A stretch of DNA of 64,000 bases from Coccinella septempunctata (GCF_907165205.1 NC_058193.1:9734001-9798000); one strand, 5' to 3'; numbered from the stretch's first letter, positions 32,387 to 44,530 are shown. Notes: a model not told the origin generated them from the sequence alone. Numbers and translations: made by a program.

Positions 32387-33060
32387 AGGTAAGCGCACAT
32401 ACATCAGCATCGGACGGACGGCATGGAAGGAACGGCACGGCAGCGGCGGAATTTTTATGAAGGTATCGCACATATAACATCGGAATCGCCGGACTCCGGA
32501 GGAATAGATTAGTTGCGAATATGTCTTCAAGCGGTGAGGAACTAGCGTTTGTTCTGGAGGAAGAAGAGTTTCAAAAGCGAAGGAATCGTAGACGAATGTG
32601 GATACATGACATATGTAAAAAAGGGAGGATTTTGGAGAATATGTTCATTTATTTCCGCACTTGATGAAGGACGAAAAAAAAATGGTTGCTATAATTTCTG
32701 TCACTTAAATTGTACAATTCATTATAATTTTGTACGCGCAGTATTAAGTTCTCCTGAAAACTCATACTTCTGCCGTGAATTCGTATTTCGTATGACTACC
32801 CGTACAAGCCGCTGCATGTAGAGACTTGTAAAATGACGCAGATGCCGCGGCAATCTCCGATTGGTATCGCACATATGTCGGGATCGGCCGGCACAGCACG
32901 CATCGGTCGGAATTTAATTCTCGTTCCTCAATTCCGTCGGATGCGATGCGATGCGATGCCTGCCGTCCGCACATATGTGCGTTGCTCCATTCAGTTCCAT
33001 TGAAAGTAATTTATTCCGATCCGTACCGTCCGTCCGATGCCGTTGTATGTGCGCTTACCT
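32387..33060 (+). mobile_element. Harbinger-type non-autonomous element (674 bp)
   Basis: Inverted ends AGGTAAGCGCACATAC with TTA duplications (32384-32386 and 33061-33063). GGACGGACGG occurs inside both ends. An ATG at 32521 opens MSSSGEELAFVLEEEEFQKR then RNRRRMWIHDICKKGR, the N-terminus of a HARBI1-type transposase (RRRFWVH-like); the rest is deleted. Removing it rejoins the LINE frame (DDHGAILN to LTDRKIL). Confidence 0.75.
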
Positions 33061-33100
33061 TTAGAATAGCTCCATGATCATCTCTTATTCGCGAATCCAA

Positions 33101-33779
33101 TTACCGTTGAGGGCGCTGCGAAATGAAAACAAACTTTGACGTTTGTCAGTACTATTTTCGAGATTTCTACGGCCTAACAGAGTTTTTCTAGTAAATCAAG
33201 ATATTTATCGGAAGTGAATTGATTGATTTAGTTTCGTAAAGAAAGATCAACATTCTTTGGAAATACTTCATTTGAAAGGGATGAATTGTGGAATAAAATC
33301 GAGTGATGATATTGGTGATCCACTGTACCTAGACACAAAATCCAATTATTTCACAGATTCTTTCTTGAATTAAACCTAGCTAATAATGTTGAGGTAGCAT
33401 ATACTGAGTTTGTGAAGTTTCTATTTGAAATATTTCAATTCCATGTTGTGATATAGGTAGTCCTCATACTGAAACCTCAAGAGACATAAATATGATTCAG
33501 CTCATGGAACAAGTTCTACAGATGAGAAAAAGCATTCATTTGGAAGCATGAAAATTATGAAATTGTATTTCTAAATCGTCAATTGAATTTAGCAGAAAAC
33601 TCTCGCAAAGAAAAATCGTTTAACCTTACTCTTGCCAGTTGAAAGCACTGGTATAGATACTTTTTCCAATATTTTTTCGGAATCAATATTTCTATTCAGA
33701 AACCCAGACAATAATCCCAATATAACTTCTGCAAATAATAATTATAATACTTTGTTGGATAAAAAAAAACATAAGGAAC
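33101..33779. other. Unclassified insertion in the LINE
   Basis: Separates two parts of the minus-strand LINE. A plus-frame stretch reads IGDPLYLDTKSNYFTDSFLE and LNLANNVEVAYTEFVKFLFE without a recognised family. No clear terminal repeats were resolved. Confidence 0.3.
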
Positions 33780-34460
33780 AAAACTTGTTTTGACTTTGCA
33801 GTACCGACAAAGTAGTTTCGTAATTCAGTCGGCAGAGGGCGTCTAGATTTTTGGATTCGCCAATAGGAAAGCTAGCTTTTCTGCTTGTACCATAAACAGT
33901 TTTTATAGCTTCGAAGAAACGCCTGTAGTCATGGTTATCGGCGTAAGCTTGTATTTCCCTAGCTTTTTCTTTCCACCAGCTACCGTTGGATTTTATTATT
34001 TCTTGACGGACCTCGCGTTTTATGTTTATAAAACTTTTTTGGGCTGCAACATCGCCAGGCTTGTTAATTGCGGTTTTCATCGCTATGTGTTTTGAGTCCA
34101 AAAGGGGTGCGATATGAGTTTCGCTGTCGGCAAACCAGTCTAGGGATTTTCGGGAGCGTTCTGTGCCCAGTTTTTCTTTCGCTGTATTTGTAAGAGATGT
34201 GATTGTAATGAGATGAAACGGAGCCAATGAGTCTCAATGTTGTCGCTATAATCCGGTGGTGTTGGACTATCTTTGACGGCAGCTGTGAATCTTTCCTTGG
34301 TAGAATTGTTTTGTAGTTTGGAGATTTGAAGACGCTCTCTTAGATACTTTGGCTTGCGTTGGTATTTTGGGCGCATTGAGATTTTCATTCTCGAGATTAC
34401 CAGCCTATGATCAGTCCAGCACTCCAGATCTGCTCTGGGTTTAGTGACAAACACCTCTTT
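33780..34460 (-). pseudogene. LINE endonuclease-RT linker region
   Basis: The minus frame reads VFVTKPRADLECWTDHRLVI (end of endonuclease, with the T-D-H-R motif) and KPKYLRERL, then after a frameshift near 34200 GDVAAQKSFINIKREVRQEI, WWKEKAREIQAYADNHDYRR and FFEAIKTVYG. It is contiguous in logic with the RT half at 31866-32383. Confidence 0.75.
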
Positions 34461-34463
34461 CAG

Positions 34464-35785
34464 GGGCCCGATTCTCGAATGTGTAGGAATGTAATCCTAT
34501 AGGAAAAAAATGACATTTCCCATGGAATTTTCAAATTCTGTATTCTCGAACTGAAGTATGGGAATATATTCCTTTACATTTCAGAGGAACTGCTTCCTAT
34601 GGTTTTTTCTATGGGAATGAGCTGTTTCCAGTGGGAAAATTTGACGTTACAGGGTCGTTTGACGTTTATGTTCTTATTTCGACAGTTTCGCGAATCAATA
34701 TTTTTCGGAATTCAAGATTAGGAACATATTCATTCATTGAATTTTTTGAAATGTGCCTGGCTGGTCGCCATATACACGTGGAACGAGCTGCGTTGCAAAC
34801 TCCGTCACAATATCTGATTATCATAACAATCACCAAACATTTTCGAAATATTTTCTTCACAAACGTCGACAACAGAAAATATTCAAAGACACTTTCAACT
34901 CAGGGAGCTCCAAAATGAGACGCGAGGAAAAGTAATCATCTCACCCTAACGACCATTTCGGAAATATTTGCACTGAATTTGGATGTTACAGTTTGATATA
35001 GAACATATTCTTTTTATCACATTTTATGATTATTTACCCCTTATCATGAAATATTCTTTTATATGTTTGAGAACAAAACAAACAGTAGAGAAAATTCAGC
35101 GTATATTATCATTGTAAACGAAATTATTATACAACAATTAACGAACAGGCTATGTGACAATAAAACAAGAATCTGAATAATAAATAATTAAACTCAACAA
35201 GAAATAACATTTCAACAAACTAATCTGAAAACTTAATGCTGACTTAATAATATATGTACATATATAATTATTTAGTATATGCCTTTTCTTCGCCAATGAC
35301 CTAAGTCTCCCAAGTCCTCAGAATCCTGCATTATTTCAATCAGAAGTTTTTTCTAGTCCTTACTGATACTGGCCCCTCTTCGATCTCTTTTATTTCCGTT
35401 CCTATCCATCTTTCTTCGCTGTCTTATGTATTATGAACAAGTAGTAATAAAAATATATCAAAACACTTTGAACACAATATTGAAGTATTGAAGTTTTCAT
35501 TCATTGAGTTCAATGTTAAAATAATATAACCTCAGATCTACATACCATATATACATACCATATGTTACATATCACCAACATAATTTACATCTTTTTCATT
35601 GGTGTATTCGTTAAAGGACAAGACACTATCATCGACAAACCTCACTCTGTCAATCCTATGGGAAAAACTATTCCATCGAATTCGAGAATAGGTATCACGT
35701 CAAATTATGATTTCCTATGGGAACTGAAAGCATGGGATCATGTTCCTATAGGATCTAATTCCTACACATTCGAGAATCGAGACCC
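34464..35785. mobile_element. Harbinger-like element with GATTCTCGAATGTGTAGG ends
   Basis: Left end GGGCCCGATTCTCGAATG; inverted right end GGGTCTCGATTCTCGAATG. Both continue TGTAGGAAT and CCTATAGGA. Many CCTAT(A/G)GGA copies lie inside. The ends resemble those of the Harbinger at 39.2-42.4 kb. No transposase was recognised inside. The 3-bp duplication expected for Harbinger was not clear. Confidence 0.55.
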
Positions 35786-35935
35786 AGATCTTCTCACGAT
35801 CACATTGTCTAGGGTATGCCAATGCCCTGAGCGCGGTTGGCGCCATCAGCATACATCAGAGCAAGCAAGATCATTTCTTCAATAAATAAGATTTAATTTG
35901 AATGTATCTGTTCCGACACCCGCTTCTTCTCTTCT

Positions 35936-38340
35936 CAGGAAGAGATTAGAGTGGTTGTTCTTGGTCTCGGTTCGAATGCTGTTGGATGTGATAATATTTC
36001 GGCGAAGATGTTGCAGCTATCGATTGACATTATATTGCCTTATCTCACACATATTATTAATGTTTGTATCGAAGCTTGTTACTTTCCTACCGCTTGGAAG
36101 TGTTCTTCTATTATCAGGCCTCTACCCAAATTGAAGAGTCCGGAACAGCTCAGCGATTTCAGACCGATAAGTATTCTCCCTTGCATGTCGAAGATCCTTG
36201 AGAAGATTCTTAGTGAGCAAATATATGGGTACATTACTGAAGCTGATATTATAACAGCCAGTCAATCAGGCTTCAGAAGGGGTTTCAGTACTACAACACT
36301 GTTTTTGAATGTGGCGGATGACATATTTAGGGCATTGGATGAAGGAAAATCCACGATATTGACCTTATTAGACTTTGCCAAAGCATTTGACACTCTCGAC
36401 CACGAGCTCTTGTGTGCTAAGTTATCTTTTTACGGTTTCGGTGTGGGTGCTCTGCGGTTCTTTCGATCTTATCTCGTTGGCAGATTTCAGAGAGTTCGTG
36501 TGGGTGATATGTTTTCTGATATTTCCCCCGTAACCTCCGGTGTTCCGCAGGGTTCAATCCTGGGACCTATTCTATTTTTAATTTATGTAGCCGATATGTA
36601 TAGGGTAGTTATGTATGTGATGATATACTCTTATGCAGATGATGCGCAGATTCGACTTTCTTTCCATCGCTCTGATGTTGATGTAGCGATGACGAAGATC
36701 AATGCAGATTTGTCCAGATTAGTAGAGTACTCCAGTGCCAATAATCTCAAGTTGAGTATGTAACGTTCAAATTTGAAAGTTTGTAGATTCGCGCGAAGGT
36801 GCGCAAGGATCGCTAATATTCGAGCGCAGGTCGCGAACGGTCGGACCGGAATAAATCTTTTTCTCGGCTCATTATTATTTTGGATGCTCCGTCTTCACGA
36901 GATAAATAAAAAAGCGGTAGAAAATTTCTGCAACCACAAGTGTGGGATCTGTTATAAATTTATTTCAAGGAAGAGAAGTATTGAGAAGGTGTAGTGATCA
37001 CCTTCATTCGATTAATTCGGATTTCAATAATAATAAGCGCTACGAGTGCGATTTCTGTGGAAGCACCAGTCCGATTGGCCGATTGCTAATTTTGGGCCGA
37101 TTTGCCGACTTTGGGCCCGATTTTGCGGACCTCTCGACCGCCAAGGTACACCCAGTTCACCTTGGTACATCGCCACTCACTGGGGACGTTGCCACCCCTT
37201 ACGTTTGTGCCGTTTCGCCGATATTCCCGCTAAGTATACCTCAATTAAATCTTGGTGCAATTTCCCCTGTGTATTAATTTACAAAAGACAGTAAAGTTTT
37301 AGATTTTATACCCATTTACCTCTTGAAGAAACACGTTTGAATTGTGTATTTGATAGTGAAGAGAGAGATAGAATAACACAAACTAACAACTAGACTTAGA
37401 AATTTTGATATCGATGTGATTTGGCGACTATAAATAAAAGCAAGGGAGAAAATATAATATCATCTTGTTATTAACCCTCATTCAAGTAGAGAAGAAGGAA
37501 ATTATTGGTGAGTTCCTTTTATTGTTTTCCTCTTAACAAATTTATTGTACGTTAGAACCGGAACTTCGAGCTAGCCGGAGTTCTAGCGTTACAAGTATCT
37601 CGAAGTGTGTCTCATTGCTTTTTTCTAGTGGATCTAGAATTAATTCGGAGCAGATTATCCTTAAAGTTGGTGATGAGCGAATTCCGTTTGCTAACATCTG
37701 CAGGAATCTTGGCATCATTTTCGACTGCAGACTGAGATTTGTTGAGCATGTTGCGCTGCTCGTAAAGAAGTCGTACCTTGCACTGAGACATCTATATAGG
37801 AATCGGCGTATTCTGGGTTTTCGCTCGCGTAAATACCTTTGTGAGTCCCTTGTGCTGTCTATATTGAATTATGGCTTGATATTGTTCTATCCTTGCTTGG
37901 ACTCCACAACTAAGTACCGACTTCAGAAAGTTCAAAATGCATGTTGTAGATTCATATTCGGTTTGCGCAAGTTTTCCAGGATCTCTAATAAAATAAAGGA
38001 ACTCCAGTGGTTAAAACTCTATAGCTTGTACAGATTGCAGCTTGTTGTTTCAATTAAAAAAATTTTGACTTCGTCAAACCCTCCATATTTGCGTGATAAG
38101 CTCATCTTTCGAGGAGATGTTCATGATGTGTCTGTAAGACATAGGAATAGGCTTATGTTGCCCCGATTTAGATCAGCCATGTTTCATCTTGTTTTGTTAT
38201 ATTATATCACATTTTTTTTTGTCGTATTTGTTTTTGATGAAATTATTGTAAGAGGTTAAGTAGAATAGCTATAGGCTGAACTTCGCCTCATGATTGTATT
38301 CATAGAGTACAAAATAAAGGCCCTTTATTATTATTATTAT
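35936..38340 (+). pseudogene. CR1/Jockey-like LINE reverse transcriptase, split by a solo LTR
   Basis: RT motifs: CSSIIRPLPKLKSPEQLSDF, RPISILPCMSKILEKIL, SGFRRGFSTTTLFLNVADDI, LLDFAKAFDTLDHELL, VTSGVPQGSILGPILFLIYV and YSYADDAQIRLSF (catalytic YADD). At 36759 a solo LTR interrupts; beyond 37597 the frame resumes exactly (NNLKLS then ISKCVSLLFSSGS) and runs to VLSILNYGLILFYPCLDS and a stop near 38259. The 3' end carries AATAAAGGCCCTTTATTATT and a short (TTA)n tail, as in CR1-like LINEs. It is 5' truncated (no endonuclease). Confidence 0.85.
36759..37593 (+). mobile_element. Solo LTR (835 bp) with AGTA duplication
   Basis: Begins TGTAACGTTC and ends AGCGTTACA, flanked by AGTA on both sides (36755-36758 and 37594-37597). 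No internal retroviral genes. It contains a GTTGCCACCCC-rich middle and an AATAAA near 37434. Excision in silico restores the LINE frame, so it inserted into a once-intact LINE and recombined down to one LTR. Confidence 0.85.
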
Positions 38341-38344
38341 TATA

Positions 38345-38830
38345 AAATCCTTGGTGAACAAAAGTAAGGGTTCAAGATTGGATCCCTGCGGTACTCCAGA
38401 TTTAGCTGTAAATTTAAATGATATATAATGTCCAATCTAAACGAACTGATGTCTGTCCACAAGGTGGGAGCGTAGTAAACAGAGGAGACCCCTCGAAAAA
38501 ACGAATCCATTTTCCAACTAAGGGTGACCGGCCACCGAATGCGAAGTTGAGCGAAGCTGAGCTTTTTCAATGCTAAATCACGAGCTACGTCATTCGATTC
38601 GTAGCTTGTCAATTATATTCGTACTGAAAACGCTCAGCTTCGGTCAACTTCGCATTCGGGGGCCGGTCACCCTCAGATAGAAGAACACTATGGACGATTC
38701 TATCAAACGCCTTCCGAAAATCTGTATATACAACGTCCATCTGACGACTCTTATCCAAGATCTCACACACTGCCTGGGAGAAAACAACTAAATTTCGCAT
38801 ACGTGATCTTCCACCGATACATTCATTCAT
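38345..38830 (-). pseudogene. LINE reverse transcriptase fragment
   Basis: Minus frames: GGRSRMRNLVVFSQAVCEIL, QMDVVYTDFRKAFDRIVHSV, then beyond the nested MITE KFTAKSGVPQGSNLEPLLLF. These are RT motifs 2-4 of a Jockey/R1-like LINE. Several frameshifts. The MITE at 38521-38673 sits in the middle. Confidence 0.7.
38521..38673. mobile_element. MITE, 153 bp
   Basis: Inverted ends AGGGTGACCGGCCACCGAAT and AGGGTGACCGGCCCCCGAAT, extending over about 40 bp each (through GCGAAGTTGA and GCTGAGC). Confidence 0.8.
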
Positions 38831-38889
38831 TCATTCACTCATTGCTGTATCCCGTTACCGGGAATTAATCTACAAAAAGACATAAAAAA

Positions 38890-39063
38890 AACAGACTTAT
38901 AATTTCTTGGGGCTAATTGCGACTGTGTGCCCTCCTGTGACTGAAGAGACCCAACCGTGACCTACAGATCCTTCCACACTCCGGGCATGGATAGTCACCA
39001 ACCAGATCTGGCCGCCGCTGAATTCTTCTCTAGTCTCCATTATAACTATGCACCATATAGTCC
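38890..39063 (-). pseudogene. LINE ORF2 C-terminal zinc finger fragment
   Basis: The minus frame reads DYPCPECGRICRSRLGLFSH RRAH (split here), a C2H2 finger typical of the C-terminus of LINEs common in insects and vertebrates. Its upstream partner lies at 44635-44830; the complex element at 39064-44634 is inserted between them. Confidence 0.6.
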
Positions 39064-39577
39064 GGGAGGCAGGGGCTTTTTTTTCAAGGAATTTCATCCC
39101 GGCTGAATTTAATACTGTAGGTTGTAGTTACATTGCAAATGACGAAACCGACCGTCAGCTTCAATACCGTCAGGGGTTCGATTCTCGAGTCCATGCGCTG
39201 CGTAAAGTATACGAGCCGCGGCGCATGGATGATGGCGCATAGAACCCATTGGATCTATTCTCGAAACCATCGGCAACGTATACGTTACGGAAATGGGCGA
39301 CTCGCACGATACATTTTGGCAACATCGCAAAATTGTGGGTTGTTCTGAATTGAATGAAGCTGCGCATGTCGCTCAGGTTATATTTTAAATTAAAAATGGT
39401 TCAATGGTGCTAAGAAAACTTTGGCTTGGGAAGAATAAGAGCACAATCATTTTAATTATTTCTCGTCACGTGTATTTCTGAGAATTTTTGAATATAACAT
39501 TCTAAGGTGAGAATAGTGTTAAAATTATTTGTGTACTGTGTAGTGAAGGGTGAACAAGTACGATTTTTGATTTTAAA

Positions 39578-40638
39578 ATGACGACTCCATTACGCACAGG
39601 TAAAATAAGCGAGCAGCAGAAAGCGGCTCTTATCGATTATATAACACAAAATGAACAATTGAAGAGTGGCAAATTCACTCAAGATTTCACCTATAAAAAA
39701 GCCCAAAATTGCTGGAAGGAACTGGCGATAATACTGAATGCAATTCCTGGTGGTGCTGAAAAAGATTGGCGCCAATGGAGGAAGGTGAGAAGAGAAACAC
39801 AATGTTTCACATATAGATATTTAGTTGTAGATCAGAGATTCATATGTGTATGAAAGAAATTATTAATTTACATATTCACACTATTCTAGACATGGCATGA
39901 TTTGCGCACGAAAACAAAATCGAAAAGTGCTGCTATAAAGGCTCACAGAGAGGGCACAGGAGGCGGTGAAGCTTTCAATGAATGTCTTACTGCAACAGAG
40001 GAGAAAATTGTGGAATTGATGTGCCCCACTTCCATTGCGGGCCATCAGGATACGTTAGAGTCGGAGGTGGTAAATGTAAGTATATTTGAACATGTGTATA
40101 CAAATTGTCACAGTATTTTATGAATCTTAATCTATTTGGTGTGTGTTAGCATTATATTTATTTCAAATCATACAGATTTCAGTCGACCCTGGTGTGCCCA
40201 CAATTTCATCTGGGGATTGCGGCATCAATAGTGAAACAACCATTAGTGTGGAGACGGAAGATAATAGCAGTTTTGACTCAGGTATTCATACTTTCGAAAC
40301 AATAGTGCTGATTATATAATAAAATTGATCAATTATTATTTCATTTATTTTCATATTTTTCAGTTACCAGAAAAACCAGGAGGGAGAGAAAAAATTTGAG
40401 AGCTAGTGTGGAGGCCACCAAAAACCTAATACAGATTGGCCAAGACCAAGCCAACATGCAGCAGTGGTTCTATGAGAAAACTGTTGAAATCATGGAACGG
40501 CAGACTAGTATAATGGAACGACAGACAACTGCCATTGAACAGATGTCAGCAGACATGGCAAAAATGGGAACCAGCATCGAACAACTGGTAGCTAGCATCG
40601 AAAAAATTGCCGCCTCTGTTGAGAAACATCTCAAATAA
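39578..40638 (+). CDS. Harbinger Myb/SANT-like DNA-binding protein
   Basis: Four exons: 39578-39784, 39890-40075, 40176-40281 and 40364-40638, all GT-AG, frame continuous. The N-terminal trihelix region (KISEQQKAALIDYITQNEQL, KKAQNCWKELAIILNAIPGG, DWRQWRK then TWHDLRTKTKSKSAAIKAHR) matches the Myb/SANT-like (zeste-type) domain found beside Harbinger transposases, with its spaced tryptophans. The C-terminus is a coiled coil with repeated IMERQT units (about residues 190-255). Such proteins recruit the transposase to the element ends and to the nucleus. The start Met is the first in the frame. It appears intact. Confidence 0.8.
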
Positions 40639-40854
40639 AAAAAATAACATTTAAAAATAAAGTTTTTTTACTTCTTTTTCCACTATAAAATTTTATAATA
40701 ACACTGCCTATCAATTATTGACTCTGAAATAATTTCTAATTAGTTGCTGTTGCAGTCGACGGGCTGCTACTAAATCAGGATTCACCCTACTATTTGAAGT
40801 GATATTTTGAGTCCCACCGATACTCAACCCAAAATCAATATCTTCATCGGAATC

Positions 40855-42080
40855 TTATAACTCTGGCTCTGGAATATTGCTTTCTATACACATATTGTGC
40901 AACACAGCACAAGCGTTTATGATTTTTGAAGCTACTCTTGGTTCATAATGTAGAACCCGATGCTTCAGTAAACATCGAAATCTCATTTTCAATAGACCGT
41001 TACATCTTTCTATGATGCTCCTAGTGCTCCTATGTTTTTGGTTGTATCTCTCTTCAGCGCTTCCTGGTAAAGGATCATCTTCGAGAGGTGTCAGAAGCCA
41101 TGGCCTAAGAGGATATCCAGAGTCTCCTAGAACAGACATGGTTACTTCATTTAGAATTCAAATTAAACATCTACATACCTAAGAGATAAAACTGTGTATT
41201 CCCGTTCCTATGCAAATTAACAAAAGCTTGATTTATGTTCGAGTTTTGCCAAATGTAAGCATCGTTGGTACTTCCAGGGAACTTCGCATTGATGTTGAGA
41301 ATTCTCAATCTTGTGTCACATATCTGAAGAAATAATTTTTTTAAACTGTACATCTTTTTTGTAAGTCAGGCATTTAATATTACCAGTTGCACATTTATGG
41401 AATGATATCCCTTTCTGTTCACATAAATTCTTTCTGGATAGACCTCATCGTCCACTTTGGGTGGGAATATAGCAACATGGGCGCAATCAATGCACCCAAC
41501 AACACCAGGAAATCCATGATTTTGGTAGAACCTGTGAAATAATTCGTCAACCTTGGTCATTGCAGTATTTCTTTGGTACTTACTGATTACGTAACTGATT
41601 CAACTGATGAATTTGCATCGGAAAATGAATCCATGTATTGAATACTTGTGGTAAATTTAGAACTCCAACCACTTCATTGATAGCTCTACTCACTGAAGAT
41701 TGACTAACAGCTAAAAATATGTTGGAAGCTGCATCCATTTGGTAACTACCAGTGGCAAAAAAACGTAATGCAATAAGCGTCTGGAAATAAAAAAAAAATA
41801 TTGTACAAATTACTTGACTAAGCCTTATCGAATATCTTACCTTCAGTTGAGAATCTAGAGCGGAAGATCTCGAAGGTTGGACTATGTGTTCCGATACAAT
41901 ACTTATGAGATTCCTCGCCAAATCCTTTGATAATCGAAACAGCCGTATAAACTGTTTGTCAGACAATAAAAATGGATCATCCCGCTTATGAAATATGCGA
42001 GGTGGTCGTTCGGATTGAAATTCTGCCTCCTCTAGAACTTCAATACTGTGTAACAAAGCTATTAAATTCGAAGATGCCAT
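40855..42080 (-). CDS. Harbinger (HARBI1-type) transposase, apparently intact
   Basis: Five exons on the minus strand: 42080-41841, 41780-41584, 41531-41384, 41323-41179 and 41126-40855. All junctions are GT-AG and lengths sum to 1002 bases (333 residues plus stop), close to the usual HARBI1 size. The N-terminal helical region includes QMDAASNIFLAVSQSSVSRA. Catalytic motifs: first D in GCIDCAHVAIFPP, second D in FPGSTNDAYIWQ, E in STRSIIERCNGLLKMRF, with GDSGYPLRPWLLTP between. No frameshift or stop was seen. It cuts and pastes the element with 3-bp target duplications. Overlap with the convergent Myb gene is avoided by about 215 bp. Confidence 0.85.
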
Positions 42081-42378
42081 ATTAATCCGTTTATCACACT
42101 TGAGTCCTCAAAAATGATTAAATCACTTTCAACTTTTTCACAAAATTATTTGTATGTTTGACGGTGCGGAAACGTTTGAATTCCATACGACCGAACTAAT
42201 CGCCCACTTATAACCACACTCTGCTAGACGTCTGCTTTTAACGCACAGAATATTCGTATACGACAGGGTCGCCCACTCCAGAATAGCTATTTGTGAATTC
42301 TGTGCGTTACGCCGTCGCAAGCGTATACGTTGTCGAGTCGCCTGATTCGAGAATTGCCCGCCTGTGGGTGCGGGCGTG

Positions 42379-42644
42379 GGAGGCGGCGGAACTTGGGAAA
42401 AAATGCAAAATTTCAAGTGATTTTATCCCGGCTGAAATTTTTTATATGTAATATTAATGTTAAATAGAAACAAAATAGTGAAGTCAGCCGATAGGCGGAG
42501 GGTGGAAAATACGTCAGTCGAGCGCGTGAACTGGGGAAAAAAATTTGAAAATCAAGTGATTTCATCCCGAATGCACCTCCATATATGGAAATATAAAAAT
42601 GACCGTCAGCTGCGTGTCTAGCGGGGGAAAGACCGTCAGTCAGA
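42379..42644 (+). repeat. Arm repeat of the complex element, copy 1
   Basis: Contains GGCGGCGGAACTTGGGAAAA, TTTTATCCCGGCTGAAAT, AGTGAAGTCAGCCGAT, GATTTCATCCCGAATG and GACCGTCAGTCAGAGC in the same order as at 43888-44180. The stretch 42645-43140 to its right is unique, without a recognised gene. Confidence 0.8.
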
Positions 42645-43143
42645 GCATTCTCTAAATTCTTCCAAGTTATAAGGTTCACACTGAAGTATGTAGCTGTAGC
42701 TGTGAATCCTTCTCCGAAAAAGGTCAAACTGATCGATGCCTTGCTAATTCCTTGGTAACCAATTAAATAATTTCATCGCTGCATAATGGACATTTTTCTC
42801 CCTTAAAGTTGAGGAGTGTATGGGATAAAAGTAGGGTTCAGTTCTTCTTGTGTTATTACCATTCTTACAGTCCTCAAAGTAATACTGGTGGTTGTGGAGA
42901 AATAGAAGTAGTCTATATATGTAGAGACCATATACTGTCAGAATGTTGTTTTTTCTAAAGTGACCCCGAGACGATTCTCTATGTCCAAATGATGTATAGA
43001 TTTATTGCACATATGCAATAGGTCATTCATATTTTTATTAATTCGTTATCAACATAATCAACATTCAAATAAATCGGTAGGTACAGGTAAATGTGCTTGG
43101 CTCCAAAGGTGGGCGATGTATGCCGTTCGAAAGAAATGTTGGT

Positions 43144-43880
43144 TCAGTTCAGCCTTAGAGGGCGGGAATAACAATCCGTCATTTTTTTTTCCAAGCTAAG
43201 TGGATTGCAATCATCTTGACTGCCGTATGCTCTATTGAATGTTAACTCATGAGCAGTGTTAATATCATCAAATTCTGTAAATTCATATATTCTACAAACA
43301 TAGCATTCTAAGTATGTGAACAATTGATCGAGGTCACAATTGGGAATTTGTGAAATGTCACTCACTGCTTGGATGTACGTTGGAGACTTCCGGAGAATTT
43401 CAAACGTTTTTTTTTCCCTTACGGTAAAATGCTGAGTTGAAATTGCATCCACTGAAGGCATGAAATCCTGGCAATACAGAGCACAAATTTGGACCCAATG
43501 ATGCGAACAATTTGGTGACATCAATGAATGTCTGATTATTGTCGGTCCAACATGCATCGAGATTTGGACGTTCTTCTCGATGAAATTCATATTTCCCAAC
43601 ATAATGATCAATATATCTGTATCATAACATCGCATTGTTACATGAACATCAGATTTCAAGTGACAGACATGGAAAACCATATTTGTGTCTGTTTCTTCGT
43701 GACCTGGACACGTTAACAATGGATCCGATGATCGTTGAATTTTACCTTGTTCAACTTCATGTTTGTGACATTCCATATAGTTTACGAAAAGTGTTTTATT
43801 CCCAATCCACGATGCCATGTGATCATTTAACCAATCGTCTATTAAAAATTCAACGAGCGCTTCTTTGAAATAAGTGCGGT
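43144..43880 (-). CDS. FEN/PIN-nuclease-like ORF of the complex element
   Basis: The minus frame runs from about HRTYFKEALVEFLIDDWLND to the stop at 43144; the open frame extends 40 bases upstream into the repeat arm, so the true start is uncertain. Motifs GHEETDTNMVFHVCHL and RCYDTDILIIMLGNM match a widespread uncharacterised metazoan family with HEEADT, DTDVLV and a later FTGCD motif. That acidic spacing is reminiscent of FEN1/PIN nucleases. Here the third motif is degraded (VDAISTQHF), so activity is doubtful. Being the only long ORF of its element, it may have been part of its machinery. Function is inference only. Confidence 0.5.
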
Positions 43881-43887
43881 GGATGAG

Positions 43888-44530
43888 GGCGTGGGAGACG
43901 GCGGAACTTGGGAAAAAATGCAAAATTTCAAGTGATTTTATCAGGGCTGAAATTTTCTATATGTAATATTGATGTTAATCAGAAACATAATAGTGAAGTC
44001 AGCCGATCGGCGGAGGGTGTAAAATACGTCAGTCGAGCACTTGAACTTGGGAAAAAAATTTGAAAGTCAAGTGATTTCATCCCGAATGAAAACACCTCCA
44101 TATGATTTCTTACATATATGGAAATATAAAAATGACCGTCAGCTGCGTGTCTAGCGGGGGAAAGACCGTCAGTCAGAGCAAAAATGTATGAGCGCGCTCA
44201 TGCATTTATACGGCGCGCGGAATTTTCAATGATCTGACTGACGAACTTTCCCCTGCTAGACACGCAGCTGACGGTCATTTTTGTATTTCCATATATGTAA
44301 GAAATCATATGGAGGTGTTTTCATTCGGGATGAAATCACTTGATTTTTAAATTTTTTCCCCCAGTTCACGCGCTCGACTGACGTATTTTCCACCCTCCGC
44401 CTATCGGCTGACTTCACTATTTTGTTTCTATTTAACATTTATATTACATATAAAAAATTTCAGCCGGGATAAAATCACTTGAAATTTTGCATTTTTTCCC
44501 AAGTTCCGCCGCCTCCCACGCGCGCACCCA
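43888..44530. repeat. Large palindrome (two ~300-bp arms, axis near 44205)
   Basis: The left arm 43888-44180 and the right arm 44215-44530 are inverted copies with scattered differences; the spacer includes GAGCGCGCTCATGCATTT. Both arms share the copy-1 sequence at 42379-42644, with 20-30 extra bases (GATTTCTTACATATATGG). Confidence 0.85.

Larger units (their letters stand above)
39170..42366. mobile_element. Complete-looking PIF/Harbinger transposon
   Basis: Convergent Myb/SANT-like gene (plus) and HARBI1-type transposase (minus), the standard two-gene Harbinger plan, both without stops after splicing. The ends appear to be GGGGTTCGATTCTCGAGTC on the left and (inverted) GGGCAATTCTCGAATCAGG on the right. 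Repeated GTATACG motifs lie inside both ends. The 3-bp duplication was not resolved. It is nested in the complex element 39064-44634. Confidence 0.7.

Noticed and set aside
39166..39195. tRNA-like T-arm GGGTTCGATTCTCGAG
   Set aside because: No acceptor stem, D-arm or anticodon arm fits around it; it is the inverted end of a Harbinger-type element.
43005..43199. Plus-strand frame opposite the nuclease-like ORF
   Set aside because: Shadow of the minus-strand coding sequence and flank, no recognisable domain.
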